Shown here: one piece after another, positions 55,082-63,479 of the stretch
How the letters are laid out: every line of letters starts with the position of its first letter
How positions within the stretch are numbered: the first letter of the stretch is position 1
NCBI RefSeq assembly: GCF_004000235.1
Contig: NZ_RCIO01000001.1
Span: forward strand, 558,001 to 622,000
Length of the DNA stretch: 64,000 nt
DNA from: Mesorhizobium sp. Z1-4
GTDB lineage: Bacteria > Pseudomonadota > Alphaproteobacteria > Rhizobiales > Rhizobiaceae
Direction: 5' to 3'
Translations under genes and position numbers: made by a program
Notes under the pieces: model-generated
The model's input: only the letters and a program-made list of their open reading frames with translations
The model's database searches: none
Told to the model about the DNA's origin: nothing

Positions 55082-56419
55082 TTATGCGACCGCCTCCAGA
55101 GTGTCGGACAGCGCCTCGCCCAGACGTCCGACAATCAGGTCGACTTCGGCGCGCGTAACCGCATAAGGCGGCGCCAGAAGAACATGGTCGCCTGCGTTTC
55201 CGTCGGCGCATCCCTGCGCCGGGTAGCAGAGCATGCCATGGGAAAGCGCGGCAGCCTTGAGACGATTGGCGACAGCATCCTCTTTGGCGAAGGGCGTTTT
55301 CGTCGAGCGATCCTGAACAAGCTCCAGCGACCAGAACAGGCCGCGACCGCGAATGTCGCCGACATGGGAGTGCTGGCCGAAGACGGCACGCAGCTGCGTT
55401 TCCAGGTAACGCCCTGTTTCACGCACATTCGACAACAGGTCGTCATCTTCCATCACGTCCAGAACCGCGAGCGCGCCGGCACAAACCACGGCGTGCGACA
55501 TATAGGTATGTCCGTTCCAGAGCTGGCCCGACCCGCGCCCGATGGCATCGCAGACGTCCTGCGAGGCAATCACCGCCGCGATCGGCTGATAGCCCGCGCC
55601 GAGCCCCTTCGCCATGGTGACCAGATCGGCGTGTACGCCCTCCTGCTCGAGGGCAAAGAGCGTTCCCGTGCGGCCGGAGCCGCACATGACTTCGTCGGCC
55701 ACGAACAGGACGCCGGTTTCGTCGCAGATTTCGCGGATACGCCTGAAGTAGCCACTGGCCGCCGGCTGGCTTCCCAGCGTCGCGCCGACAATCGGCTCAG
55801 CCACGAATGCGGCAACGTTATCCGCGCCCACCTCGGCGATCTTCTCAGCCAGCTGGTTGGCCATGCGAAGGCCGAACGCCTCCTCGGTCTCCCCTTCCCA
55901 GCGGAAGCGGTAGTCGTAGCAAGGGTCGATATGATCGCAGTCTGTGAGAAGCGGTGCGTAAGGTGCGCGCCTGCCGGCGTGTCCGCCAACCGAAAGCGCA
56001 CCCAGGGTGTTGCCGTGGTAGCTGGACCGGCGTGAGATGGTCCGTCCGCGCGAGGGCTGGCCGCGCTCCAGGTGATACTGACGCGCAAGCTTTAGCGCTG
56101 CTTCCATCGCCTCCGAACCGCTGCCCAGAAACATCGCCCGGCCGTTTCCGGTTCCGGGCGGCGCAGCCTTAATCAGCCGCTCTGCCAAACGTTCGGTCGG
56201 TTCGTTGGTGAAGAATCCGGTATGGGCAAATGCGGCCTTGCCCAACTGCGATATGATCGCGTCCCGGACACGATTCTCGGAATGGCCGAGGCAGGAAACC
56301 GCCGCGCCGCCGCAGGCATCGAAATAGCGTTTCCCATTTGAATCAATGAGATAGTTTCCCTCACCCCGAACCATCGTGGGCAGGGAATCATCGAATTTTC
56401 GGTGCAGGACGAAGCTCAT
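55082..56419 (-). CDS. class III aminotransferase (PLP-dependent)
   Basis: This 445-aa protein has the omega-transaminase layout: FLGSGSEAMEAALKLARQYH, GNTLGALSVGGH, VLFVADEVMCGSGRTG and the PLP Lys in VTMAKGLGAGYQP. It probably removes the amine from the imported compound and passes a keto acid to BKACE. It is the first gene of the minus-strand operon. Confidence 0.9.
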   Translation of the reverse strand: MSFVLHRKFDDSLPTMVRGEGNYLIDSNGKRYFDACGGAAVSCLGHSENRVRDAIISQLGKAAFAHTGFFTNEPTERLAERLIKAAPPGTGNGRAMFLGSGSEAMEAALKLARQYHLERGQPSRGRTISRRSSYHGNTLGALSVGGHAGRRAPYAPLLTDCDHIDPCYDYRFRWEGETEEAFGLRMANQLAEKIAEVGADNVAAFVAEPIVGATLGSQPAASGYFRRIREICDETGVLFVADEVMCGSGRTGTLFALEQEGVHADLVTMAKGLGAGYQPIAAVIASQDVCDAIGRGSGQLWNGHTYMSHAVVCAGALAVLDVMEDDDLLSNVRETGRYLETQLRAVFGQHSHVGDIRGRGLFWSLELVQDRSTKTPFAKEDAVANRLKAAALSHGMLCYPAQGCADGNAGDHVLLAPPYAVTRAEVDLIVGRLGEALSDTLEAVA

Positions 56420-56430
56420 GCCAAACCGTC

Positions 56431-56457
56431 TTGTATATCAAACAGTGTTTTGTATAT
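56431..56457. promoter_or_regulatory. TTGTATAT direct repeats in the divergent promoter
   Basis: TTGTATAT occurs at 56431-56438 and 56450-56457, 19 bp apart, in the 96-bp gap between the aminotransferase and CoA-transferase starts. It is a candidate IclR-type operator or a -10-rich promoter; the repeat alone does not decide. Confidence 0.5.
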
Positions 56458-56515
56458 TAGACAAACTGCTTCGATGCAAGGTGCAGTTTTCGAAGGAAGA
56501 GCCTAAGCTCCACCC

Positions 56516-57682
56516 ATGACCCACGCATTTGACTCGCTGAAGGTGCTCGATCTGACCCACGTGCTCGCTGGGCCGTTCTGCGCTTATCAGTTCGCACTGC
56601 TGGGCGCTGACGTGATCAAGATCGAGCCGCCGGCCAATCCGGATTGCGCACGTGGCCGCGGCCCGGACGCAGGGCTGAACGCGGCTGGGCTCGGCCTGAC
56701 CTACCAGGTTCAGGCGGCCAACAAGCGCGCGCTGGCTCTTGATCTCACCCAGCCGCGTGGCCGCCAAATTCTACGGCAGCTGGCTTCGCAGGCAGATGTC
56801 CTGATCGAGAATTTCTCCAACGGCTCGCTCGACAGGCTGCAATTGGGGGCAGACGACCTGCGCAAGGAATGGCCATCGCTGATTTATTGCTCGATCACCG
56901 GCTATGGCGATGCGGGACCCCGGGCACAGACCGGGGCTTATGACAATGTTATCCAGGCCGCATCAGGCGTCATTGCCCAAAGCGGCGGCCACAAGCCCGG
57001 TCTTTCATTCGTCGACTACGCGACCGGCTATGCTGCGGCATTCGCCATTTCGGCCGCGCTCGTCAAACGCGCAAACACAGGGGTCGGCTCCGCCATCTCC
57101 GTTTCGATGCTCGAAACTGCGCTTTCGATGATGGCTCCCGAGGCGGCGGCTCTCGACTTCGCGGCCGGTCCGGCGAAGCGTCGCGAAGCCGGCATTCTCT
57201 CATACGAAACAGCCGAGGGAACGCTGGTTCTGGGTGCCTTCACGCCGGCGCAATACCGAAAACTGGGCGATTGCCTCACCGCCATCGGCATCTCGATCCC
57301 GCCGCTCAGTCAATGCAATGATTGGCCGGACGTGTGGGATCATTCCGGGGAACTCGAGCCTGCGCTCGCTGCTGCCTTCAAGACGCGGCGGGCCGACGAC
57401 TGGGTCGATATCCTCCACGCCAGCGACTTGCCCGCCGAACGGGTTCAAACGCTTGCCGAAGCAATTCGGGCGCCGCAGATCGACGCGCGCGACTATTTCG
57501 CCGCGCATCCGGCCGCTCGCGATATCCGGCTGCCGCTGGGCCCCAGTCGGTTTTCTGACGGCGGGCCGGCGATCAGGCGCGCGCCGCCACGCCATGGAGA
57601 ACACACGGACGAAATTTTGACCGGCTTGGGCATTTCACGCTCCGACATCGCCGCGCTCAGGGCTGAGGGTGTTGTGTCTTGA
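56516..57682 (+). CDS. CaiB/BaiF family (class III) CoA-transferase
   Basis: This 388-aa protein has VLDLTHVLAGPFCAYQFALLGADVIKIE (residues 10-37) and the Asp nucleophile in FVDYATGYAAAFAIS. Members move CoA between acids such as carnitine, formate/oxalate or succinate and a substrate acid. Its stop overlaps the SMP-30 TTG start (TTGA). It probably activates an acid of the pathway for further breakdown. Confidence 0.9.
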   Translation: MTHAFDSLKVLDLTHVLAGPFCAYQFALLGADVIKIEPPANPDCARGRGPDAGLNAAGLGLTYQVQAANKRALALDLTQPRGRQILRQLASQADVLIENFSNGSLDRLQLGADDLRKEWPSLIYCSITGYGDAGPRAQTGAYDNVIQAASGVIAQSGGHKPGLSFVDYATGYAAAFAISAALVKRANTGVGSAISVSMLETALSMMAPEAAALDFAAGPAKRREAGILSYETAEGTLVLGAFTPAQYRKLGDCLTAIGISIPPLSQCNDWPDVWDHSGELEPALAAAFKTRRADDWVDILHASDLPAERVQTLAEAIRAPQIDARDYFAAHPAARDIRLPLGPSRFSDGGPAIRRAPPRHGEHTDEILTGLGISRSDIAALRAEGVVS

Positions 57683-58557
57683 GAGATCGTTTCGAGCCGG
57701 TCACCCCGAGCATATTTTCTTCACTTCCCGAAGAGCATCACTATCGCGGCGCTCCCTCGCCCTGGGCCGCGATGACACGACCGGGCCAGACCCTTCACTC
57801 GTTTCTGGAGGCGCCCTTTTTCGACGCGAATGGCGACCTCTGGCTCTCCGATGTGGCTTGCGGCCGTGTCTTCCGTGTTTCCCCGGATGCCCGCTGGCAC
57901 GTTGAACATGCATATGATGGCGCGCCCCACGCGATGCGCCATCGGGCGGACGGACGCGCCCTTGTCGCAGACTATTATCGCGGCCTTGGCTTTCTCGACG
58001 GGAACAACTTTGTGCCGACTACCAGCGGGCTGCCTGACAAGCCCTTCATCGGTCTCTCCGACATGGCGCAGGACGCCGACGGCAATTTCTGGGTCACCGA
58101 TTCCGGCCGCAGCAGCTTGTCGGACCCGACGGGATGCCTGTGGCGATTTGAAAGTTCGGGGCAACTGCGGCTCGTGCTTTCGAACATCCCCTACCCCAAC
58201 GGCGTCGCCCTCTCGCCGGACGGTGTGCATGTCTATGTCGCCGTGACCCGAGCCAATCAGATCTGGCGCATCTCGGCCGCTTTACCTGCCTCCGACCCGC
58301 CGATGGCAGGCGTGTTCCTGAACCTCTCCGGCGGCCTGGGGCCGGACGGGCTGGCCACGAACGCGATGGGCTGGTTGGCGATCGCGCAGGCACAGGCGGG
58401 CCGCGTCTACGTCACCGACAGCCTCGGCGACCCGATTGCGGAAATCCGCCTGCCAGCCGGGCGCTGGACGACTTCTGTCGTCTTTGCGCCGGACAACCCA
58501 CGACGTCTTTTCATCATCGAAGCCGAGCACGGTTCGATCTATTCGGCAGAACTGTAG
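57679..58557 (+). CDS. SMP-30/gluconolactonase-like protein
   Basis: This 292-aa protein starts at TTG 57679, within the stop of the CoA-transferase. It has six-bladed propeller repeats (FDANGDLWLSDVACGRVFRV, DADGNFWVTDSG) and the metal-site segment SNIPYPNGVALSPDG. The fold hydrolyses lactones; a true lactone in this pathway is not shown. It is cytoplasmic. Confidence 0.85.
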   Translation: MRDRFEPVTPSIFSSLPEEHHYRGAPSPWAAMTRPGQTLHSFLEAPFFDANGDLWLSDVACGRVFRVSPDARWHVEHAYDGAPHAMRHRADGRALVADYYRGLGFLDGNNFVPTTSGLPDKPFIGLSDMAQDADGNFWVTDSGRSSLSDPTGCLWRFESSGQLRLVLSNIPYPNGVALSPDGVHVYVAVTRANQIWRISAALPASDPPMAGVFLNLSGGLGPDGLATNAMGWLAIAQAQAGRVYVTDSLGDPIAEIRLPAGRWTTSVVFAPDNPRRLFIIEAEHGSIYSAEL

Positions 58558-58572
58558 ACACAAGGACAAGAA

Positions 58573-59472
58573 ATGAACCGTGACCAACTTCAGGGTTTCG
58601 TGCCCGCTGCTGTGACGCCGTTCTCCGACAGCGGCGAGATCATGTTCGACGCCTTTGCGGCCGTGCTCGACTTTCTGATCGCTCGCGGCGCGTCGGCCAT
58701 TTGCGTAGCCGGCGACAACGGCGAAAGCTGGGCCCTTAGCGCCGCTGAGCGCGGGCTTCTGGTGCGCTTCGCCAAAGATCATCTCGGCGCAGACACTCCG
58801 GTGATCCTGGGTATTTCCGCGCCAACGATGAAGGGTGTGTCGGAGTATATAGGCGCGGCGGAAGAAAACGGGGCGGATGCGCTTTTGTCGATGCCGCAGA
58901 CCTACGTGCTCAAGGCATCGGATGACGAACTGAAGGCGCGCTTTGAAAAGATTTCTGCGGCCACCGACCTGCCGATCATTCTCTACAACTCACCCCGTAG
59001 GGCGGGCATCAGCCTGAGCGTCGATCAGATCGAGAACCTCTGCAACGCAGCCAACATCATCGGGCTGAAGGAGTCCCAACGCGACTTCTTCCACCACAGC
59101 CACCTCCTGCAGCGGCTGGCAGAGCGGATTTCCGTAATGACCGGACCGTCGCATTACATCCTGCCGGCGTTCGGGCTGGGCGCGCGCGGCTTCATCGCGA
59201 CCGGGCCGGAGTTCATTTCGGCCCGGCCCTCCGATTTGGCCGAGATTGCCCTGGCGCCGGGTTCGCAGGCCTTCCGGCAGGCTCACAACGAACTGACCAC
59301 GATCTATGAAACGCTGATGCGCGTCGGCACCTGGCCGTCCGCACTCAAGGCGACGCTGGAGTTGATTGGCGTGCCGGCAGGCATTCCGCGTGACCCGGTG
59401 CTGCGCCTCGGTCCCGCCGATACCGATGCGCTGCGTGCAATGCTGGACAGCCTCGGACTCAGGCGCCAATGA
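58573..59472 (+). CDS. DapA family aldolase/dehydratase
   Basis: This 299-aa protein is a TIM barrel. The Schiff-base Lys lies in NIIGLKESQRD, the catalytic Tyr in LPIILYNSPRR, and the N-terminal GFVPAAVTPFSDSG is family-typical. True dihydrodipicolinate synthase, Pyr4H2C deaminase and sugar-acid aldolases are all possible. Next to a HcnABC-like dehydrogenase, a cyclic imino acid deaminase/dehydratase is the best guess. It lies 15 bp after SMP-30. Confidence 0.85.
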   Translation: MNRDQLQGFVPAAVTPFSDSGEIMFDAFAAVLDFLIARGASAICVAGDNGESWALSAAERGLLVRFAKDHLGADTPVILGISAPTMKGVSEYIGAAEENGADALLSMPQTYVLKASDDELKARFEKISAATDLPIILYNSPRRAGISLSVDQIENLCNAANIIGLKESQRDFFHHSHLLQRLAERISVMTGPSHYILPAFGLGARGFIATGPEFISARPSDLAEIALAPGSQAFRQAHNELTTIYETLMRVGTWPSALKATLELIGVPAGIPRDPVLRLGPADTDALRAMLDSLGLRRQ

Positions 59473-59753
59473 CCTCCGCTTCAATGCCCAAGCGAACCGA
59501 CGCCGACCTGCGCTTCCGGTTCAACGGAACCGAATATTCCGCGCGCCCAGGAGAGACCCTTGCGGCTGCGCTTCTGCGCGCCGGAGTTCCAATGCTGAGC
59601 GAACCGGCAAGCGACGCGCGCGGTGCGTTCTGCTGGATGGGCTGGTGCCAGGAATGTCGCGTGCGGCACGAAGGGCGCTGGGTCGAGGCGTGCCGGCTTT
59701 TCGTTCACGACGGTCTCGAAGCGCACGGCAGGCGGGCTGACGATGCAGGATAG
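59469..59753 (+). CDS. [2Fe-2S] small subunit of an HcnABC/opine-oxidase-like dehydrogenase
   Basis: This 94-aa protein is a short plant-type ferredoxin (FNGTEYSARPGETLAAALL) with four cluster cysteines in AFCWMGWCQECRV and VEACRLF. It overlaps the DapA-like stop and is overlapped by the large subunit. It equals HcnA or the small subunit of D-hydroxyproline and octopine/nopaline dehydrogenases, and passes electrons between the two flavin subunits. Confidence 0.88.
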   Translation: MTSASMPKRTDADLRFRFNGTEYSARPGETLAAALLRAGVPMLSEPASDARGAFCWMGWCQECRVRHEGRWVEACRLFVHDGLEAHGRRADDAG

Positions 59754-61155
59754 CTGGGACATTGCAGTTCTCGGCGGCGGACCGGCAGGCGGCGAGGCAG
59801 CGCGTGCCGCCGCGGCATATGGAGCTCGCATTGTCCTGATCGATGAACAGGCAAGGCCCGGCGGTCAGGTTTGGCGCGCAAAGGATACAGCGCGCGAGGA
59901 CGTTGGCGACAGCTCCGAAACGGCGGCCGGCAATCTGCACCGCGCCAGGCTGGAAAAGAGCACCGTCACTTTTCTCAGCCAGGCGCGCCTTTGGCACATC
60001 GAGCGGGCGGAGGACCAATGGCATCTTCACCTACTGGTCGACGGCTGCAGCCAACGCCATGCCGCGCGGAGCGTCATCCTTGCCCCCGGCGCGCGAGAGT
60101 TCGTTCAGCCCTTTCCGGGCTGGACCACACCTGGCGTATTCGGCCTGGCCGGCGTCACGGCGCTGATGAAGTCCCAGCAGTGCCCGCCAGGACGCCGCAG
60201 CGTCGTATCAGGCGGCGGCCCGCTCGCCATTTTCGCGGCGTCGGAAATTCTACGGCTGGGCGGTGAAGTCGCAGCGGTCGTTACGCCGAATTCAAAAGCG
60301 GAATGGCTGCGCTGCTGGCCCGAATTCATGGCCAACCCTTCCCTCACTCTTCGTGGCGCAGAGATGATGATGCGCCTCAAGCGTGCCGGTGTGCCTATCC
60401 TTTGGCGCCATCTGGTGTCCCGCGCTTCAGGCGACCCAACATTGCGCGCTGTGCAGGTAACGCCCTGCCACGCCAACTGGACACCACGCGGAGGCGAAAG
60501 CGCAATCGAAGCCGACGCACTGTGCGTCGGGCATGGACTGGTGCCTAATTCCGAAGTCGCGGTTCTGGCAGGATTGACCCCTCAATATGACGCCCAACAG
60601 GGCGGCTGGATTGCCGCCTCCGGTCCCCTGGGCGAGACCGAACTCCCCGGCCTTTATCTCTGCGGCGACGGCGCCGGTCTGCGCGGGGCAGCGGCATCGC
60701 AAAATCAGGGCGCACGGGTGGGCGAAGCGGCGGCGATGGCGCTGAACGGTCAGCGCCCCGGCAAGACCTCGCACCGGACAAGCGCTGCCGAACGGTTCGG
60801 CCGTGCGATGACCCGGCTAGCAATACCGCAACCGGGACTGGCGAGACTGACCGATGCTGACACCATCGTGTGCCGCTGCGAGGCGATCCCGCGCCGAAAG
60901 CTTGACGCGGCGATCGATGCCGGCGCGACCAGTCTGGATGCGCTCAAATCCGCTACCCGCTGCGGCATGGGCCCTTGCGGCGGCAAATACTGCCTGACAA
61001 ATGCGGCCCGGCTGATCGGCGAGAAGACCGGCAAGCAGCTTGCAGACATCCCGCCGCCAGTGCCTCGCCCGCCGCTGTTCCCGCTTCCCGTCGATGCCGT
61101 CGGAGCTGGTTTCGACTATGACAACCTTCCCATTCCGGCGCCCGCTCCCCTATGA
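59743..61155 (+). CDS. NAD(P)/FAD-type subunit of the three-component dehydrogenase (HcnB/OoxA-like)
   Basis: This is a 470-aa protein from ATG 59743, which overlaps the ferredoxin gene by 11 bp. An N-terminal Rossmann loop (IAVLGGGPAGGEAARAAA), a second dinucleotide loop (VSGGGPLAIFAASE) and a C-terminal BFD-type cluster (CRCEAIPRR, CGMGPCGGKYC) are the HcnB/OoxA pattern. It forms the alpha subunit and passes electrons to the membrane chain. Confidence 0.9.
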   Translation: MQDSWDIAVLGGGPAGGEAARAAAAYGARIVLIDEQARPGGQVWRAKDTAREDVGDSSETAAGNLHRARLEKSTVTFLSQARLWHIERAEDQWHLHLLVDGCSQRHAARSVILAPGAREFVQPFPGWTTPGVFGLAGVTALMKSQQCPPGRRSVVSGGGPLAIFAASEILRLGGEVAAVVTPNSKAEWLRCWPEFMANPSLTLRGAEMMMRLKRAGVPILWRHLVSRASGDPTLRAVQVTPCHANWTPRGGESAIEADALCVGHGLVPNSEVAVLAGLTPQYDAQQGGWIAASGPLGETELPGLYLCGDGAGLRGAAASQNQGARVGEAAAMALNGQRPGKTSHRTSAAERFGRAMTRLAIPQPGLARLTDADTIVCRCEAIPRRKLDAAIDAGATSLDALKSATRCGMGPCGGKYCLTNAARLIGEKTGKQLADIPPPVPRPPLFPLPVDAVGAGFDYDNLPIPAPAPL

Positions 61156-62249
61156 ATTCGAAATACGACATAGCGATCGTCGGTGGCGGCATCATGGGCT
61201 GCGCAACCGCGCTGCGCCTGGCCGAAGGCGGAATGAAGCCGGCGATTTTCGAAAAAGGCGATCTGTGTCAGGGCGCGTCAGGGGTCAATGCCGGCACACT
61301 CAGCCTTCAGATCAAGCGCGTACGCCTGATGGAATATGCGCTTCGCGGCCACGAAATCTGGGAGAGCATGGGCGATGCCGTCGGCTTCCGCAAAACCGGC
61401 GGGTATACCCTCGCGTTCAACGGCCGCGAGGCAGAGCTGCTTGAGCACCGCCAGAACCTGAAGCGCGAAGCCGGCGCTCCAATCGAGTTCGTCTCGACCG
61501 ACGATCTGCGGAAATCCGAACCCGGCATCGCACACAGCGTTGTCGCCGCCTCCTATTGTGCGGAGGACGGCTACGCCAATTCATCGCTCACGGGGCAGTA
61601 TTACCGCGCACAGCTGAAAGCAGCCGGCATTCCGTATTTCGAGCGCAGCGCCGTCGATGCAATCGAGACCGACGGAAAAGGCTTCACGCTGAAAATCGCG
61701 GACACTGCCGTATATGTGCCCCGGCTGCTTCTCGCGGCAGGCGCATGGCTGGGCCCGCTGGCTGCAAAGCTGGGTTTCGATCTGCCTGTAAGAGCGCGCG
61801 TAAATACGGTGTCGGTAACGGAGCGGATGCCCCCGCTATTTGCAACCGTGATCGGTCACGCGACCGGCCTTTTGACGATGAAGCAGAAACCCAATGGCAC
61901 GGTTCTGATCGGAGGCGGCTGGCAGGGGCTTGGCTCGCCGGAAACAGGCCGGGGTCGCGTGAACGCGGAAACTCTGGCGCCGAATGTGGCGCTGGCCTGT
62001 CATGCCGTGCCGGCACTGAAGACCGCCCGGCTTCTGCGCAGCTGGACCGGCTTCGAAGCCAACGTCCCGGATTTCTATCCCGTGGCCGGTGCGGTACCCG
62101 GCGTCGAAAACGCGTTCATGCTGGGCTGCGTTCGCGGCGGCTTCACCATCGGCCCCTACATCGGCCAGCTGATGGGCGATTACATTCTGGGACGCACTCT
62201 CGAGCGGCCGCTGTTCGAGACCGGCCGAAAATTTGAAGGAGCAAATTGA
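61152..62249 (+). CDS. FAD-dependent amine/imino-acid dehydrogenase subunit (HcnC/OoxB-like DAO family)
   Basis: This 365-aa protein belongs to the D-amino-acid/glycine oxidase family: YDIAIVGGGIMGCATALRLA at the N-terminus and a C-terminal GCVRGGFTIGPYIGQ. It is the substrate-oxidising subunit. ATGA-type overlap with the preceding gene indicates a complex. It probably oxidises the C-N bond of an opine, D-hydroxyproline or glycine-betaine-like compound; which is not readable from the sequence. Confidence 0.9.
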   Translation: MNSKYDIAIVGGGIMGCATALRLAEGGMKPAIFEKGDLCQGASGVNAGTLSLQIKRVRLMEYALRGHEIWESMGDAVGFRKTGGYTLAFNGREAELLEHRQNLKREAGAPIEFVSTDDLRKSEPGIAHSVVAASYCAEDGYANSSLTGQYYRAQLKAAGIPYFERSAVDAIETDGKGFTLKIADTAVYVPRLLLAAGAWLGPLAAKLGFDLPVRARVNTVSVTERMPPLFATVIGHATGLLTMKQKPNGTVLIGGGWQGLGSPETGRGRVNAETLAPNVALACHAVPALKTARLLRSWTGFEANVPDFYPVAGAVPGVENAFMLGCVRGGFTIGPYIGQLMGDYILGRTLERPLFETGRKFEGAN

Positions 62250-63035
62250 ATGTCGACCGCAACCTCTGATCCCGCGCGTCTCGACGGCAAGACGGCCGTC
62301 ATCACCGGTGGCGGAACCGGCATCGGGTCGGCTGTTGCGAAGGTTCTGGCCTCCGCCGGGGCGAATGTCATCGTGGCGGGGCGCCGCGCTGAACTGCTGC
62401 GCGTTGTGGCGCAGGCGACAGGCGGCCATGCCGTGACCTGCGATGTTCGGGACGCAAACGATGTTGCAGCCCTTATGGCAACAGCAGTGGATCGTACCGG
62501 GCGCCTGGACATTCTCGTCAACAACGCCGGGGTGCCCGGCCCCATTGCCGACGTCGCGGATGTCGACATGGACGCCTGGCGCGGCTGTCTCGAGATCAAT
62601 CTCTTCGGCGCAATGAACTGCCTTCAGGCAGCCGCCCGCATCATGCGAAGCCAATCATCCGGATCGATCATCAACATGTCGTCCCTGATGGGTTTGCAGG
62701 GATACCCGATGCGCACCGCCTATTGCGCTTCGAAATTCGCGCTGGTCGGTATCACCCAGGCGATGGCGCGCGAGCTTGGGCCGCATGGCGTGCGGGTCAA
62801 CGCGCTGCTTCCCGGTGCGGTGTCGGGCGAGAACATGGACGAGATCGTTGCGCGCCGCTCGAAAGCCGAGGGTCGTCCGGCCGCCGATATCATCCGCGAC
62901 AGCTATACAGACCCCTCCGCGCTGAAGCGCTGGGTCGACCCGGAGGAAGTGGGACGCGCCACCCTTTTCCTCGCATCGGATCTGTCATCGGCAACGACCG
63001 GCGAGACGATCAAGGTCGACTGCGGCCGGTTCTGA
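62250..63035 (+). CDS. short-chain dehydrogenase/reductase
   Basis: This is a 261-aa classical SDR with TGGGTGIGSAVAKVL, LVNNAGVPG, Ser in IINMSSLMG and YCASKFALVG (YxxSK). Its ATG follows the dehydrogenase TGA directly (TGAATG). It closes the plus-strand catabolic operon and probably oxidises an alcohol intermediate. Confidence 0.9.
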   Translation: MSTATSDPARLDGKTAVITGGGTGIGSAVAKVLASAGANVIVAGRRAELLRVVAQATGGHAVTCDVRDANDVAALMATAVDRTGRLDILVNNAGVPGPIADVADVDMDAWRGCLEINLFGAMNCLQAAARIMRSQSSGSIINMSSLMGLQGYPMRTAYCASKFALVGITQAMARELGPHGVRVNALLPGAVSGENMDEIVARRSKAEGRPAADIIRDSYTDPSALKRWVDPEEVGRATLFLASDLSSATTGETIKVDCGRF

Positions 63036-63175
63036 TCGCAGCGCCGGGTCCTTTGGAGAAGGCACCGCATCGCCAAGGTCGATGGCAATGACCTTGGGCA
63101 ATCCCCGTGCATACAGCCGGGCATTTCGCCCGACCCATTGACTCCGATGCGCCGCCGATTAGTGTCGCCACCGGT

Positions 63176-63370
63176 CAAGGTTCTTTCGACTCGGTTCGAC
63201 CGGGCTGAAAGCTAAGAGGGAATCCGGTGCCCCGTCGGGAAATCCGGAGCTGACCCGCAACTGTAAGCGGCGAGCCGCTTTGCCGATCAACGTCACTGGC
63301 CCGAAATGGCCGGGAAGACAGGCAAAGCAGCGACGACCCGCAAGCCAGGAAACCTGCCTGACTGAATAGA
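63176..63370 (+). ncRNA. cobalamin riboswitch
   Basis: Characteristic segments occur in the right order: GAGGGAATCCGGTGC (63217-63230 region), CCGGAGCTGACCCGCAACTG, CACTGG, GGGAAGACAGGC and the B12 box GCCAGGAAACCTGCC (63344-63358). The element lies upstream of a cobalamin-type gene on the plus strand. Adenosylcobalamin binding should lower expression of that gene. Confidence 0.95.
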
Positions 63371-63447
63371 GTTCCGTGGTCGGGGATTGCCACAGGAGCG
63401 CGCGCTCAAGCGGTCCGTGTGCGACCTCTTCAAGCGCCGTTTCCACT

Positions 63448-63476
63448 TCCCCGTCCGCAACAGGTCGGGGATTTTT
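63448..63476 (+). terminator. riboswitch expression platform hairpin
   Basis: TCCCCG (63448-63453) pairs with CGGGGA (63466-63471), followed by five T. The downstream arm contains the GGGGA Shine-Dalgarno of the TTG at 63480, so the hairpin could both terminate and hide the ribosome site. Confidence 0.65.
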
Positions 63477-63479
63477 GCT

